The notes beneath the pieces were generated by a model that had not been told where the DNA came from, did no database searches, and worked only from the letters and a program-made list of their open reading frames with translations. Of a stretch of 64,000 nucleotides of DNA, positions 35,785 through 46,660 are shown in pieces. This DNA comes from Mytilus trossulus. Lineage: Eukaryota; Mollusca; Bivalvia; Mytilida; Mytilidae. The position numbers and the translations under genes are program-made. The stretch covers positions 54,292,945 through 54,356,944 of the forward strand of contig NC_086384.1 of NCBI RefSeq assembly GCF_036588685.1. The letters run 5' to 3'. Each line of letters begins with the position of its first letter. The stretch's first letter is position 1.

Positions 35785-35950
35785 AAGTGGTGTAAATAGT
35801 GGTCAAAGATACCATGATTATGATTTAATACGCCAGATGCATGTTTCATCTTCATAAGACTTATTAGTGACGCTCAGATCAAAATAGTTATATAAATCCA
35901 AACAAGTACAAAGTTGAAGAGCATTGAGGACCAAAAATTCCAAATCTATT
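35785..35950 (-). repeat. Hammerhead repeat, family 1, core mutated
   Basis: The ribozyme region is 35,831-35,875 on the minus strand. The core reads CTAATAA instead of CTGATGA, which removes two conserved G residues, so it should be inactive. The flank AAGTTGAAGAGCATTGAGGA matches the other copies. Confidence 0.65.
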
Positions 35951-36602
35951 GCTGATTTATTTCTTATGAAATCTAGAAAGCGTTCATAACCACAACAAAT
36001 GAACTTTTACCTATGAGCAATCCATACTGACTTCAAGCTCTCATTAACAATACCATAAAATTTCACAAAATATTCAACACACTAAATACACTCGATCTTT
36101 TGCTTTTAAATAAAGCCATCATTTGGCGCCCATTGTCGTCCTTCTGATGTAAACTATTTCAAATATCTCCTCTGAAACTAACCAATTCCAACCAAACTTA
36201 AGCTTAGGATATCTAGAATAAAGCTTGTGTTTTATTTTTTATTTCGGCCAAAAACATGACTGAAAATAGAACATAAGGGTAAAATGCAGTTTCTAGCTTA
36301 TATCTCAAAAACCAAGGCAGTTAGGGCAAATTCCTCCGGATTAAAGTGTTCATACGGTCATGTTCTATCAGCCTTAAAATTTTCAGCTGAATCTTATAAC
36401 CCATTATTTGGTTGCTGCCGCTAAATTGGTAATATTAAGGAAATGTTTTGGTAATTATCTTGAATAATTAATGATGAGGTAAACTATAAACAGCAAATAT
36501 GTTCAGCAAAGTAAGATCTACAAATAAGTTTTATATGACCAAAATTGTCAATTGACCCCTTAAAGAGTTATTTATTGCTCTTGAGGGACAATTTTACACA
36601 AT

Positions 36603-37600
36603 TTGTTGTTGTCGAGCCTTCGACTTTAGTCGAAAAAGCGAGACTGCTATTCTACATTCCGTCGTCGTCGGCGGCGGCGTCCACAAATATTCACTCTATG
36701 GTTAAAGTTTTTGAAATTTTACTAACTTTCTTAAACTATATTGGATTTCTACCAAACTTAAACAGAAGCTTGCTTATGATCATGAGATAGTATCCAGAAG
36801 TAAATTTTGTTAAAATGAAATTCCATTTTTTCTGTATTTTACAAATAAATGGATTTAGTTTTTCTGCCGGAAAGTATTACATTGACGCTGTGGTTAGGCT
36901 TTTTAAAATTTTAATAACTTTTTTAAACTATACTGGATTTCTGTCAAACTTAAACAGAAGATTGCTTATTATCGCAAGATAGTATCCAGACGTAAATTTT
37001 GTAAAAAAATAAATCCATTTTTCCATGTTTTACTTTTTTAAAATGGACTTAGATTTTCTGCCAGGAAACAACACTTTCACTCTGAGGTTAAGTTTTTAAA
37101 AATTTAATAACTTTCTTATACTATTTTGGATTTGTACCAAACTTCGACAGAAGCTTGTTTATGATCAAAAGCTAGTATATATAGAAGGAAATTTTGTAAA
37201 AAAAAAAATCTACTTATTTTGTATTTTACTTTTGAATGGACTTAGATTTTCTGAAAGGAAACGAAACATTCACTCTGTGGTTAAACTTTTAAAAATTTTA
37301 CTTACTTTCTTATTCTATTTTGGATTTGTATCAAACTTGGGCAGAACCTTGTTTATGATCAAAAGCTAGTATCTGGAAGGAAATTTTGTTTTCTTCCAGT
37401 TAACATTACATTCAGTTATTTTTTTTTAAACATTTATTAGATTCATAAACTGTCCTTGTTTTTTACCAAACTTGGACAGAATCTTCTAACAATCAAAAGA
37501 TATTATCAACAGGAATATTTTATTGATTTATTTCCTTATTTTTGTAGAGCCTGCCATTAACGGAAAGAGTAGACGAGATACTTGGTTCTGCGGAACCCTT
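36603..37600 (+). repeat. Tandem array, about 190-bp period, four to five units
   Basis: Units begin near 36,690, 36,880, 37,075 and 37,270 with a CACTCTGTGGTTAA-like word. They continue through TTTTGGATTT(C/G)TACCAAACTT and AGAAGCTTG(C/T)TTATGATC. A weaker fifth unit follows to about 37,520. It opens with TCGAGCCTTCGACTTTAGTC and an AAAAAGCGAGAC word that recurs inverted at about 42,950. Confidence 0.75.
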
Positions 37601-37989
37601 ACAAATTGTTCATGTTTTCGAACTTTAAAAAATCTTGTTTTCTGAAACCACCGAACCAATTCCAACCAGTGTGTCTAGAATAAAGTTTGTGTTATATTTT
37701 CTGTTTCGTCAAAAAAAAACATGGCCGTACTGGCTAAAATAGAGCATAGAGGTAAGCTGCAGTTTTTGGCTTATATCTCAAAAACCAAAGCAATTAGAGC
37801 AAATCTGTCATGGGGACGAATGTTCAGAAGGTAGAGTTTTATCAGCCCTGAAAATTTATAAAAGTGTTTATTAAGGTCAAGTGAACTGCAGTTAGTTACC
37901 TTTTTAAAAACCTAACAAACTTCAAAATATCACACCAAACACCTTTTTTTTGCTTTTGAAGAAAGTATGACAAAACACTGCATTCTCAG

Positions 37990-38190
37990 GTATAGATTAC
38001 CTTAGCTGGATTTGGCAAAACTTTTAGGAATTTTGGTCCTCAATACTCTTCAACTTCGTACTTTATCTGGGTTTTTTAAAACTTTTTTGGATTCGAGCGT
38101 CACTGATGAGTCTTTTGTAGACGAAACGCGCGTCTGGCGTATATATACAAAATTTAGTCCTGGTATCTATGATGAATTTATTCAAACACT
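37990..38190 (+). repeat. Hammerhead-bearing repeat, family 1, intact ribozyme
   Basis: This short repeat runs from about TTTGGCAAAACTTTTAGGA to CTGGTATCTATGATGA. It contains the canonical ribozyme listed separately at 38,095-38,140. The open frame at 38,012-38,206 crosses it by chance. Confidence 0.8.
38095..38140 (+). ncRNA. Type I hammerhead ribozyme, canonical core
   Basis: Stem I 5' strand CGTCA (38,098-38,102), core CTGATGA (38,103-38,109), stem II GTC/GAC with a 7-nt loop (38,110-38,122), core GAAA (38,123-38,126), a very short stem III closed by A-U and C-G, cleavage triplet GTC (38,132-38,134) and stem I 3' strand TGGCG (38,135-38,139). Cleavage is predicted after 38,134. Every invariant position of the hammerhead is present. 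The minimal stem III is a feature of known animal hammerheads such as newt and schistosome satellites, which tend to act as dimers. Confidence 0.85.
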
Positions 38191-38504
38191 TTTTCATATA
38201 CATTAAACCAACAACAAAAAAACTACGATGAAATTGGACACTTAAACTCTCAAACGAAAGCTAAAAGCAAAAAAAAAACCAAGGTAAGCGATTCAGGCTT
38301 TTGAGAGCCCTTTGTTTTTCTTGCCAAAAAAAACATTGAAAAATTTTGGTCAGTTAAATCTTGACAAACGGACATGTTCAGTTATAATTATTATTCAATA
38401 TAAAGGCAACAATAGTATACCGCTGTTCAAAACTTATAAAGTCATGGACCATATATACTAAATGCTGATGACCCTTTGCTTATGGTGTCTTAGAAACAGA
38501 CTTA

Positions 38505-38690
38505 CTACGTAAATAAAATCATCGTAGATACCAGGAATAAAATTTAATATTTACGCCAGATGCTCGTTTCGTCTACAAAAGACTCATCAGTGACGCTCGA
38601 ATCAAAAATGTTATAAAAGGCCAAATAAAGTACGAAGTTGAAAAGTATTGAGGACCAAAAATTCTTAAAAGATTTGCCAAACACAGTAAA
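38505..38690 (-). repeat. Hammerhead repeat, family 1, near-intact ribozyme
   Basis: The ribozyme is at 38,554-38,598 on the minus strand. CTGATGA, GTC/GAC stem II and GAAA are intact, the cleavage triplet is ATC (permitted) and stem I pairs. Stem III has a C-A mismatch. It lies about 580 nt beyond the stop of the minus-strand gene at 39,178-40,875, in the same sense as that gene. Confidence 0.75.
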
Positions 38691-38699
38691 CCAATGTTG

Positions 38700-39177
38700 A
38701 ATAGCGCACACCTGTTTTGTAATTCACTGTTAGGTTGTTCTTTTTTGGTTTTTCTTAGTTGATAGAATTTGGGTATCAAAATATAGATATCAATCAGCTA
38801 ACAAACCTGATCAATTTATTTCAGAACCCTCGATATCAAACGATATGTATGGGTCTATTTGGTAGACGCTGCTTTTATTTCTTTTGATACTATTTTTTGT
38901 GTGATATTCTCATTTAGCATGGTAATGAAATGAATATTTTTGTTTGTAATTCAGAATGATGATCTTGTTGAAAACCGTAGTTTGATTTCAATATCTCTCT
39001 TAATTTTCGATGGGTTGCTGTTTTTACGAACTAGGCAGACTCATCCTCTTTTATTCATATCTATTCAAGATTTAAATTCAATTACACAGTGTTTTTTTAT
39101 CGATAAGTCATAATTCTCCAACGACAACAAACCCGTCACCAACATAGTATAAACGTTCTCTGATGCAACCAATTAAT
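38700..39177 (-). other. 3' flank of TRIM-like gene 1
   Basis: A minus-strand AATAAA at 39,055-39,050, about 125 nt past the stop, is a plausible polyadenylation signal. Nothing else is recognised. Confidence 0.45.
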
Positions 39178-40875
39178 TTAGTTTGTGGTCTGTACTTTGT
39201 ACATGAAACATCGTCCAGATTTATTACAGACAAGAAGTATGTCTGTTTTACGGTTGTAGTGGACTGCTATTGGTTTAGTTAATCCATCATCACTGGTCAG
39301 CAAAACTCTGGACTCCGTCCCATTACAATTAATAATAATAACCATGTTAGCTTTTTCGCATGTCACGAAAACATTTCCGAACGCATCCTGCGCTATACCT
39401 TGTGGATGGTCTGATTTACCACAACTGAATGTCCATTGAACACTTCCATTTAAATCACAACAGTATATCACACCCTTCGCTTGTGCTGCATAACACATCT
39501 TGTCACTCATAACTGAACAGTATGTGGCATTGTCTTGTTTAGAAACTATCGACTCGTCAGTACCTGAATGATCCAAAATTTTAATAATTTTATCATTCAA
39601 TGAAACGGCTAGTTTTCCAGAAAATGAACATATGCCGAAACATTTATTTACTAAAGGTATTGTCTTCAGTATCTTGAATGAGATAACATCTACCAAAGAA
39701 ATTGTTTTCTTCTCGACGAAAGTTACAGCTACTGTGTTTAAGTCTATTATTGTAACATCTAACGGCGTATCTTCAAATCGTATTTGCTTTATGTAAACAC
39801 CTTCATCATGTATAACCAGTCTATTATTTCGTTTATCGATAAGCACTATTCGGTTGTCTTCAAACATTTCACAACCTGTTATAAAATTATTTTCGTCGCG
39901 TTTAGACTCCACTTTTTGTATATCAAACGAACGGATTTTTGAAAGTTTTAATTTACTTAAACACCGAGAAGAAGGTATTATAAGAATTTGACCTTGTCTC
40001 TCTTTTCGTAAAGCAAATTTCGTCGGTGGTGAAAAATATATCTCTAATCTACCAAACTCGGATAATTGTGTTTCCATCTGATCTGAAATTTTATTCATTT
40101 TCAGTTGAAGATCAACATCAGCCCTCCCGTGGTCACTTTCTATGGATATAACATCCTGCTCTTGGTTTTCAATCTCCGGAATCCATTTACGAACACCAAG
40201 AAAGGTCTGGTAATCGGATGCATGCTGTTTTGTCTTTTCCAAACCCCTCGCTATTTCAGCAATGTTTGTTTTCATTTGTGAGAGTTTTCTAACCAGTAAA
40301 TCGATATTTTCACTTTGTTGTCCTTTTGTGGTTTCTATTTTATACAACAAATCATTTTGGATTGAGTTTAAATGATTGTTTATTGCTTTACGGACACGTT
40401 CAACCTCAGCAATGATTGTATGGCTCTGAACTTCTAAATTGGATTGATGGTATAGTTTTTCTTCAATCAACTGACCAATGACTTGACTCATATCTTTCAC
40501 TCTGTCTTCTAAATCAGAAAACGCAGCTGACGACTTTACTCCCTCTACTACTTCCGGTAGTGGTTTAAGTTCCCGGCAGTCTTTGTGTTTTTCAAAGACA
40601 CAACGCGTACAGCAAGGTTCACTGTGGATGGAACAGAAGAAATTCAACTTTTGATTGTGATCTTCGCATTCCAGTTTGATGTTGGCTATATATATCGGTA
40701 ATTCTTGATAATCTTCTATTGGTATTGTCTTGTGGTTTTTGGTCGCTTTCTGTATGCGATGTCTTTGTTGGCATTCTTCGCATATTGCCTCTTCACATTC
40801 GGAACACCAAACAATGGCAGATTTTGTAACATGCAGGTTCAGGCAAACGTCACATGATGGATCTAACGTCGCCAT
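39178..40875 (-). CDS. RING-less TRIM-like protein 1: two B-boxes, coiled coil, C-terminal beta-propeller-like repeats
   Basis: 565 residues in one uninterrupted exon. B-box 1 ligands: Cys8, Cys11, Cys24, Cys27, Cys32, Cys35, His39, His48. B-box 2 ligands: Cys70, His73, Cys81, His84, Cys89, Cys92, His97, Cys100. There is no RING finger before them, so it is not a self-sufficient ubiquitin ligase. Residues about 120-240 are heptad-like and charged (coiled coil, dimerisation). From about 330 on, repeated strands with a final GLTKPIAVHYN...LLVCNKSGRCFMYK blade look like an NHL/WD-type propeller. Molluscs carry large expanded families of such proteins, often linked to innate immunity; that role is inferred. 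A TTTCAG acceptor at 40,883 just upstream of the ATG implies a 5'-UTR intron. It is the tandem paralogue of 47,414-49,105. Confidence 0.88.
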   Translation of the reverse strand: MATLDPSCDVCLNLHVTKSAIVWCSECEEAICEECQQRHRIQKATKNHKTIPIEDYQELPIYIANIKLECEDHNQKLNFFCSIHSEPCCTRCVFEKHKDCRELKPLPEVVEGVKSSAAFSDLEDRVKDMSQVIGQLIEEKLYHQSNLEVQSHTIIAEVERVRKAINNHLNSIQNDLLYKIETTKGQQSENIDLLVRKLSQMKTNIAEIARGLEKTKQHASDYQTFLGVRKWIPEIENQEQDVISIESDHGRADVDLQLKMNKISDQMETQLSEFGRLEIYFSPPTKFALRKERQGQILIIPSSRCLSKLKLSKIRSFDIQKVESKRDENNFITGCEMFEDNRIVLIDKRNNRLVIHDEGVYIKQIRFEDTPLDVTIIDLNTVAVTFVEKKTISLVDVISFKILKTIPLVNKCFGICSFSGKLAVSLNDKIIKILDHSGTDESIVSKQDNATYCSVMSDKMCYAAQAKGVIYCCDLNGSVQWTFSCGKSDHPQGIAQDAFGNVFVTCEKANMVIIINCNGTESRVLLTSDDGLTKPIAVHYNRKTDILLVCNKSGRCFMYKVQTTN

Positions 40876-41365
40876 TGCAGTACTGAAATTTGTATAAATT
40901 TTGAATTACTATATTTTGAAAGCATAAATGATTCCTGTATTGAACAATGATAATTTTATTTGATCTCTTGAACAAAACAAAGGATGCCAAAAAATGTAAG
41001 ATGATGATTTGCACTTTTAAAAGAGCACTTGGAATAGCTGGATATGTTGTTAACTGTGTAATATTTTGGCACTAACAACTATGAAGGTACATAAATACGC
41101 ATGAAACAAAAAACAGACACACCAGCACCAATCACACGATAAAATGACTAGTCTGCTTTACTGATAAGTTAACACATATTAAGTGACGTGCAGATACAGG
41201 TCAGATTTCAAATACCACATACAATAAATATTAAAATTGATCCATGTAAATGACAAATGAGCCCTGCTAGACGAACAAAAAAGACTTACAATAACTCTAT
41301 ATATAATGCTGGTGGAGGCTTCTTCCCGATGGTAAATATAAAGGACAACACAAATACAGTTAATT

Positions 41366-41560
41366 ATGTCCCATATCTTGACTTCCATCTAGAAATTGAC
41401 AATGAGGGTCGGTTGAAAACAAGCCTTTTACGATAAGAGATGATTTTAGCTTCCCAATTGTGAACTATGCGTTTTTATGTATTAACATCCTAGTAACGCC
41501 TGCATGTGTATATGGGAACCTGCTGGTAAATAAAGTACCTGTATCTTTAGAAGCACAAGA
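41366..41560 (+). pseudogene. Penelope-like reverse transcriptase fragment
   Basis: The plus-strand translation gives YLDFHLEIDNEGRLKTSL, then after a frame change YDKRDDFSFPIVNYAF and a TPACVYG piece. It aligns with the C-terminal part of the remnant at 5084-5440 but lies in the opposite orientation. Confidence 0.65.
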
Positions 41561-41569
41561 TAGAAACAA

Positions 41570-41770
41570 AATGTAAAAAATAGAATCTCACAAATGAACT
41601 CAGAGGAAAATTCATAACAGAAAGTCTATAGTCAAATCGCAAAATCAAAAGTTTCAAACAACATATTCCTGACTTGGTACTGGCATTTTCATGTGTATAA
41701 CGGTAGATTAATCCTAGTTTTATAGCTAGCTTAACCCTTTACTTGTATGACAGTCCCATAAAAATTAAAA
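41570..41770 (+). repeat. Interspersed repeat (2.9 kb family)
   Basis: It shares ACTCAGAGGAAAATTC, TATTCCTGACTTGGTACTGG and CTTGTATGACAGTCCCAT with the copies at 2910 and 51,750. Confidence 0.7.
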
Positions 41771-41999
41771 AAATCGTTAACCTTTGGAATCTTAGCCAAA
41801 AAAATATATGAACCAAATGAAGATAAAATGTCATACTTTGATCAAATGAAAAAAACTGTTTTTCCAACACAGTATTAATAGTTAGGCAAGGAGTCAAAGT
41901 TGTTCTTAACATAAAATAAACTGTTATCACAGAGATATGTCTCGCCTTTTTGTAATTTTGATTATGCAAATGTTGAAATCAAAATAGTAAAACTTTAAC

Positions 42000-42762
42000 A
42001 TCTTGCACAAGTTATGCAAATATTAAAAGTCAATTAACCATGCCTGAGTTACATGGCTAAACAATCTACATGTAAACGAGATGTGCCAAAGGTAATACAA
42101 CTGCATACCAAATACCATTGATTTATTAAGTCGTTCCCAAACCTAAATACAAAACTTAACTTGTAAACAATGTAAAAGTTTCAAAGTCAATGAAGCATGA
42201 AGAGGGGGTTGGTCTATATAACCTCCATGGAAACAATACTTGTACATGTAAATAAATTTGCATACCAAATATCATTGATTTAACATTAGCAGTTCATCAT
42301 AAACTGATCTAATCACAAACCAATACATGATAACTTATAAAAAAAAATCAAAGTCAATGCAGCATGACTAAGGGGGCGCTGCCAAATTATCTTCATGGAA
42401 ATGAAATGAATACCAATTAAAATTGGCCTACCACAAATAATTCCCCTTGAACTGACCTTATCACAAACTAATACATGATAACATACACAAATTTGGAAAT
42501 GAGATACGCCAATGCTTATACAACTGCATACAAAATATCATTAACCTACCACTTGTGATTCCCCATAAAAAGACATAATCACAAACTAATACATGTAAAA
42601 TAAGCAAAAGTTTCAAAGTCAATAGACCACGACTGAGGGACAGGGCCAAATAATCTCTATGGAAATGAGATGTGCCAATGCTTATACAACTGCATACTAA
42701 ATATGATTGACCTTCCACTTGTGTTTCACCATAAACTCAACTTAATCACAAACTAATACCTT
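42000..42762 (+). repeat. Degenerate tandem array, about 165-bp period
   Basis: TTTCAAAGTCAAT, (C/T)ATGGAAATGAGATG(T/C)GCCAA and TAATCACAAACTAATACATG recur in order. Equivalent points 42,229/42,393 and 42,494/42,658 are each 164 nt apart, with a shortened unit between. It lies in the putative UTR intron of TRIM-like gene 1. Confidence 0.75.
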
Positions 42763-42900
42763 AGCTGTATTTGGCAAAACTTTTAGGAACTTTTCAACTT
42801 TTGATTCGAGCGTCACTGACGACTCTTTTATAGACGAAACACGCGTCTGGCTTAAATATAAAGTTTTATTCCTGGTTTCTATGATGAGTTTATTTACATT
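42763..42900 (+). repeat. Hammerhead repeat, family 1, stem-II mismatch
   Basis: The ribozyme is at 42,808-42,851 on the plus strand. CTGACGA satisfies the CTGANGA consensus and GAAA and GTC are intact, but the first stem-II base is C opposite C instead of G-C, and stem I is one pair shorter. It is antisense to the surrounding TRIM-like gene. 42,905-42,985 adds a fragment related to the start of the array at 36,603, inverted. Confidence 0.7.
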
Positions 42901-43400
42901 GTTGACGCTGTCGCGTCGCCGCCGTCAGAAACAGCATACCTATGTCTCGCTTTTTGACTCCGACAAGGCGAGACAAAAAGGGGGTTTGTAATTGATAGCT
43001 CTGATTTATTGTCAGTGTCTGTCAATATTCTATTTTTAGTTTGCTTGTATATGCTCTTTGACGTTGATACACGGTTTTAGCTTACTTATATAAAAGAAAG
43101 ACTTCTCAGGAATACTCAGTAAAATATAGTTACCGTTCAATGATATGATAGAAATTATAGAAAACGAAAGTATAATGTAATAATCAGTCAAAAGAGTGTT
43201 AGCCTAAACAAATATACGTAAAACATTCCGTAAATGTATAAATACAACAATTCAAAAATTACACACACCTCAAGTGTGTTTTCCTTTTCACTGATTATTC
43301 AATAGATGAATAGATTTTGAAGACCATTATTCGGCTATTGATACGTAATGTTTTCAAGTGACGAGATTGAACAGGTAAATTAAACAATACATTTTAAATA

Positions 43401-44334
43401 TTTAAAAAAGTATGTTAAAACTTAACGTTGCGTTTAAATCAATAAGTATATACTACATTCAAAGTTAACAATTGTGACGTACTCATAGACGATTTGAATA
43501 ACATGGGTTTGACTAATTGATTGTTAGTTGCTCAACGTCCAGTGGTCAACATGTCATGCATGTTTTACACATGCATAAGAATAAATACTGTAGATACAAT
43601 CAATAGGTTTTGTTATAAAGGCCGTTCGGGAAGAAAATCAGAGAATTTCAAACTGTTAATGAAAAAGGTGTTTTTATTGGTTGTTGCAGGTATCATACAG
43701 TGCAAAGAGCATGGCACTTTTTCCACTAAATGGTTCTAATTGAAGGTCCCCATTTTGACCAGACGTAGCAGTGAAGTGAACATGTACATCCAGCACAGCC
43801 AAACAAAAGCCAATGCTTGCAAAGGTTTATCCGCTGGTTTAGAAAAGACCTAATATTTCTTTCTCTAGTCTGAAGTAATCTAGATTAGTCCCCCCCCCCC
43901 GGAAAACATTTAGTATGCCTTATGACTAAACAAAAAATACCAATTGTATAGAATTTCAATAACTGCCGGCGTACCAGACTAGATGTAATCACATGTTGCA
44001 TGATTCACGTTCTTGTTGTTGTTGGTTTTTTAAGGGAAAAAGCCAATTTTTCTAATTAGGTTAATTACAATATAATTGATATCAAATCTTTTTTTTTAGA
44101 ACAAATGATACCACAGTGCATTAACACCACCCCAATATAAGTTTCCTTTTCACCTATATTTGTTTTTGAAAGGTCGATTTTAAAAAATATATTTATTGAA
44201 CTAATATTTCCAGTTCTTCCTTGCCTGCTAATGCAAAGTTTTATTTCGCATTTAGATAAACTTTAAGCTATAAATCAACTAAATTGTTATAATATGTAGA
44301 ATTCCTGTTTTATGTTTATGCATAATTAGTCACT
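43401..44334. other. Duplicated upstream flank, copy A
   Basis: Non-coding, but with islands conserved in copy B: CATAGACGATTT (43,486 and 51,657), GGCAGTGAA/AGCAGTGAA with CAGCACAGCCAAAC (43,770 and 52,265), and CACATGTTGCATG (43,991 and 52,380). Confidence 0.6.
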
Positions 44335-44480
44335 AAAGGTACCATGATTATAATGCTATATGCCAAACGCGCGTTTCGTCTACATAAGACTCATCAGTGA
44401 CGCTTATATCAAAACAGTTTTAAAACCAACCAAGTACAAAGTTGACGAGCATTGAGGTCCAAAAATTCCTAAAAAGTATT
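44335..44480 (-). repeat. Hammerhead repeat, family 1, near-intact ribozyme
   Basis: The ribozyme is at 44,361-44,404 on the minus strand. CTGATGA, GTC/GAC stem II with a 7-nt loop and GAAA are intact. The cleavage triplet is GTT, permitted but usually slower. Confidence 0.75.
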
Positions 44481-45189
44481 TTCATGCTGAATGCTTGGAT
44501 AGGATGTTCCTGTTTGTTTACACCATCGTAGTGAACAGTGAGCAGTTACCTATGATGACACCAGATTCCTGGAAATAAATAATGACCTGATAAGAAAACT
44601 GTTATTTGAGTTTGTATGTGACCACCAAAGAAAATTATTCTTTATAAACGAATTCATGCAAATCGCATCATTTATGTTAAGTAGTAAATGATGCAGCATT
44701 GTTGTTCCTGTGAAGAACACATTTGTGAGCCAAACAATACTTTCAACAGGTTTCAGTACTTTTAAATTCGCCAAACGAGCAGGTCACAGTTTTTTCATTG
44801 ATGCGGTATAATGAGAGTTGTCTTTCTTATATCCATGTTCTGCGGTATGTATAATCGTGCTAAAGAGTCTGCCAAAACTATCATTGAACAAGGACCTCTA
44901 CTTCTGTACTAAGTGGCATTAATCTAATTTTACTAAAAAAATTATTAGTGTGATTTCTCTATTGGGCCAAGAGAAGCATTGTTTCACATCCATAAGTAAA
45001 GTGTCAGTTATATAAATTAACTGTTATAAAATACTATGTATAAAAAATCATGCGTTAAAATGCACGATCTTTCTAAAGAACCAAAAACAACCGGCATAGT
45101 AGTCACCATTCTATCATCTAGAGTGAAAGATTAAGTAAGCAAAGCTTAGCTAATGGAGTGCAGTTATATATCTGCAAGGTCCGGAAAAG
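44481..45189. other. Duplicated upstream flank, copy A, continued
   Basis: It shares CAACAGGTTTCAGTAC (44,747) and AAGCATTGTTTCACATCCA (44,972) with copy B at about 53,800 and 54,035. No coding sequence. Confidence 0.55.
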
Positions 45190-45480
45190 CATAGATACAT
45201 CTGTAATAAGTTATTTAGAAAGCAGTATTTTTAATATTCCAATATAAGTGGGAGGTTCGGCTTCAGATAAAACCAGGTTCAACCAACCATTGGTATTCTT
45301 AAATTTTCCTGTAACAAGTCAGGTTTATGGCAGTTATTAACACATAGTCCGTTGATATGTGTGTTGGCGTGTTTTTTTTTAGCACTTCAGTGTTTCTGTT
45401 GTTCCGTTTTGTCCCCTTGTATAGTTGATGTGTTTCCTTCAAATTTGGTTTTATTGAAAACGCCAAGTTTGATAAGTTTC
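45190..45480 (-). repeat. Interspersed repeat, inverted 2.9 kb family
   Basis: It carries AAGTGGGAGGTTCGGCT, AACAAGTCAGGTTTATGGCA and a longer downstream part ending near GTATAGTTGATGTGTTTCC. Confidence 0.65.
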
Positions 45481-46379
45481 TCTAAAAATAAATACAGATA
45501 ATAAGACAGAATCAATTCTCAAAAGTCATTTGTTTTTGTCGTATTTATGTATTTGTTAGAGAAATTAATAAATTCAATTCTGACCAGTTTAGGTATTTTT
45601 GTCTCTGTTATACAGGCTTAAATTTTAGATTGGCAAAAGTCGTAATTCGTCCGCAAGAAAATCATAAAAAAGGATCTGAGATGAAAAATCATTTAAGGTA
45701 GCACTACAGTCAGATTATTTTGACTCCAACCAACAGTCTTTAAAAAATATTTTCTCCAAAACTACTCAATGGATTATTTAAATCTTTAACTCATTTTAAA
45801 GCTGAAACAATACTCCTTCTTATTTTATAGATAAATTCATTTTTGGTATGATTAATCTTCAAAAAATAGCTCATTAATTGCCAAAAAAGTGGTCTTCCAG
45901 CTTGGATAAAAATAGCAAATTCAGGTCTAATGGTAGTAATAATTTATTTTCATCGTTTTAATCAACCATACTCCAGCTACGAAACGTTGTCTCTGATTTT
46001 TTATGTATGCCTCCAGTAAGAGGATATATTGATTTAAATGCTGGATGCCAAACCTCATTTCAGCTTTCATCTTTGGACATCTGTATATTCTATTTTAATT
46101 ATTTGCTTAGCAATCTGATGAAAAATACAAAAATTACACTGAGAACACCCAGGAGTATCAATAGAACCACACACTTTATGTCTTTATTGCTCTAATACTT
46201 AAAAAAAAGTGCATTATATATATGTGCACTGACCATCACTAACTTGACATTTGACCAGAGTTTGATGTCACAGATTTGACCAACATCTGTGATATAGTAA
46301 TTAACTATAGACGAAGCTCTGTCTCTGTCCAGACAGTCTCAGACAATAACATTCAAAACCAAGGAGAATACAAAGACTC
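45481..46379. other. Spacer
   Basis: No gene is recognised. Confidence 0.4.
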
Positions 46380-46660
46380 ACAAAACCTAAGGACGTTTAC
46401 ATCAACAGTTAGAAATAATAAATAAGACACAACACGGACTCCACTAAAAACAGGGAGTGAAGTCATGTGCTCCAGAAGGGTAAGTATATCCTGCACCGTA
46501 TACGGCACTCGTCGAGTTATTTTTTGTACAGTTCGGAAATGATTGAAGGTTATAATGATTGAGGAAGAATATCAGATAAAATACCTGACAGACATTTGTC
46601 ATAATGGCAAATCAGGTCATGATGGCGACCGTAAAATGTCTTGAGTGATGACTAAGATAA
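46380..46660 (-). mobile_element. Penelope-like 3' tail with a short reverse-transcriptase end
   Basis: It has ACTCCACTAAAAACAGGGAG, AAGGGTAAGTATATCCTGCA and a decayed RT C-terminus at about 46,560-46,650. It is close in subfamily to the copy at 52,780-53,080. Confidence 0.6.

Larger units (their letters stand above)
36100..38310 (+). repeat. Copy of the 35 kb repeat, interrupted by a tandem array and a hammerhead repeat
   Basis: 36,100-36,600 and 37,600-37,870 match the 35 kb element in order, and the end AAGGTAAGCGATTCAGGC at about 38,280 closes it. Insertions lie at 36,603-37,600 and about 37,990-38,190. Confidence 0.6.
40876..43400 (-). promoter_or_regulatory. 5' UTR, UTR intron and promoter region of TRIM-like gene 1
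   Basis: The acceptor TTTCAG lies seven bases upstream of the ATG. The best partner donor is the GAG|GTGTGTG at 43,269/43,268, giving a 2,386-nt intron. Beyond it lies a block (AGACCATTATTCGGCTATTG at 43,321, then GAACAGGTAAATTA) conserved at 51,545 upstream of gene 2, in the position expected for first exon and promoter. The exact exon ends and transcription start are inferred. Confidence 0.5.

Noticed and set aside
38012-38206. 64-codon frame over the canonical hammerhead
   Set aside because: It runs through a dispersed repeat whose other copies do not keep the frame; the RNA motif explains the conservation.
36603-38310. CRISPR-like repetition
   Set aside because: Units are about 190 bp, diverged and contiguous, without spacers, and the genome is eukaryotic.
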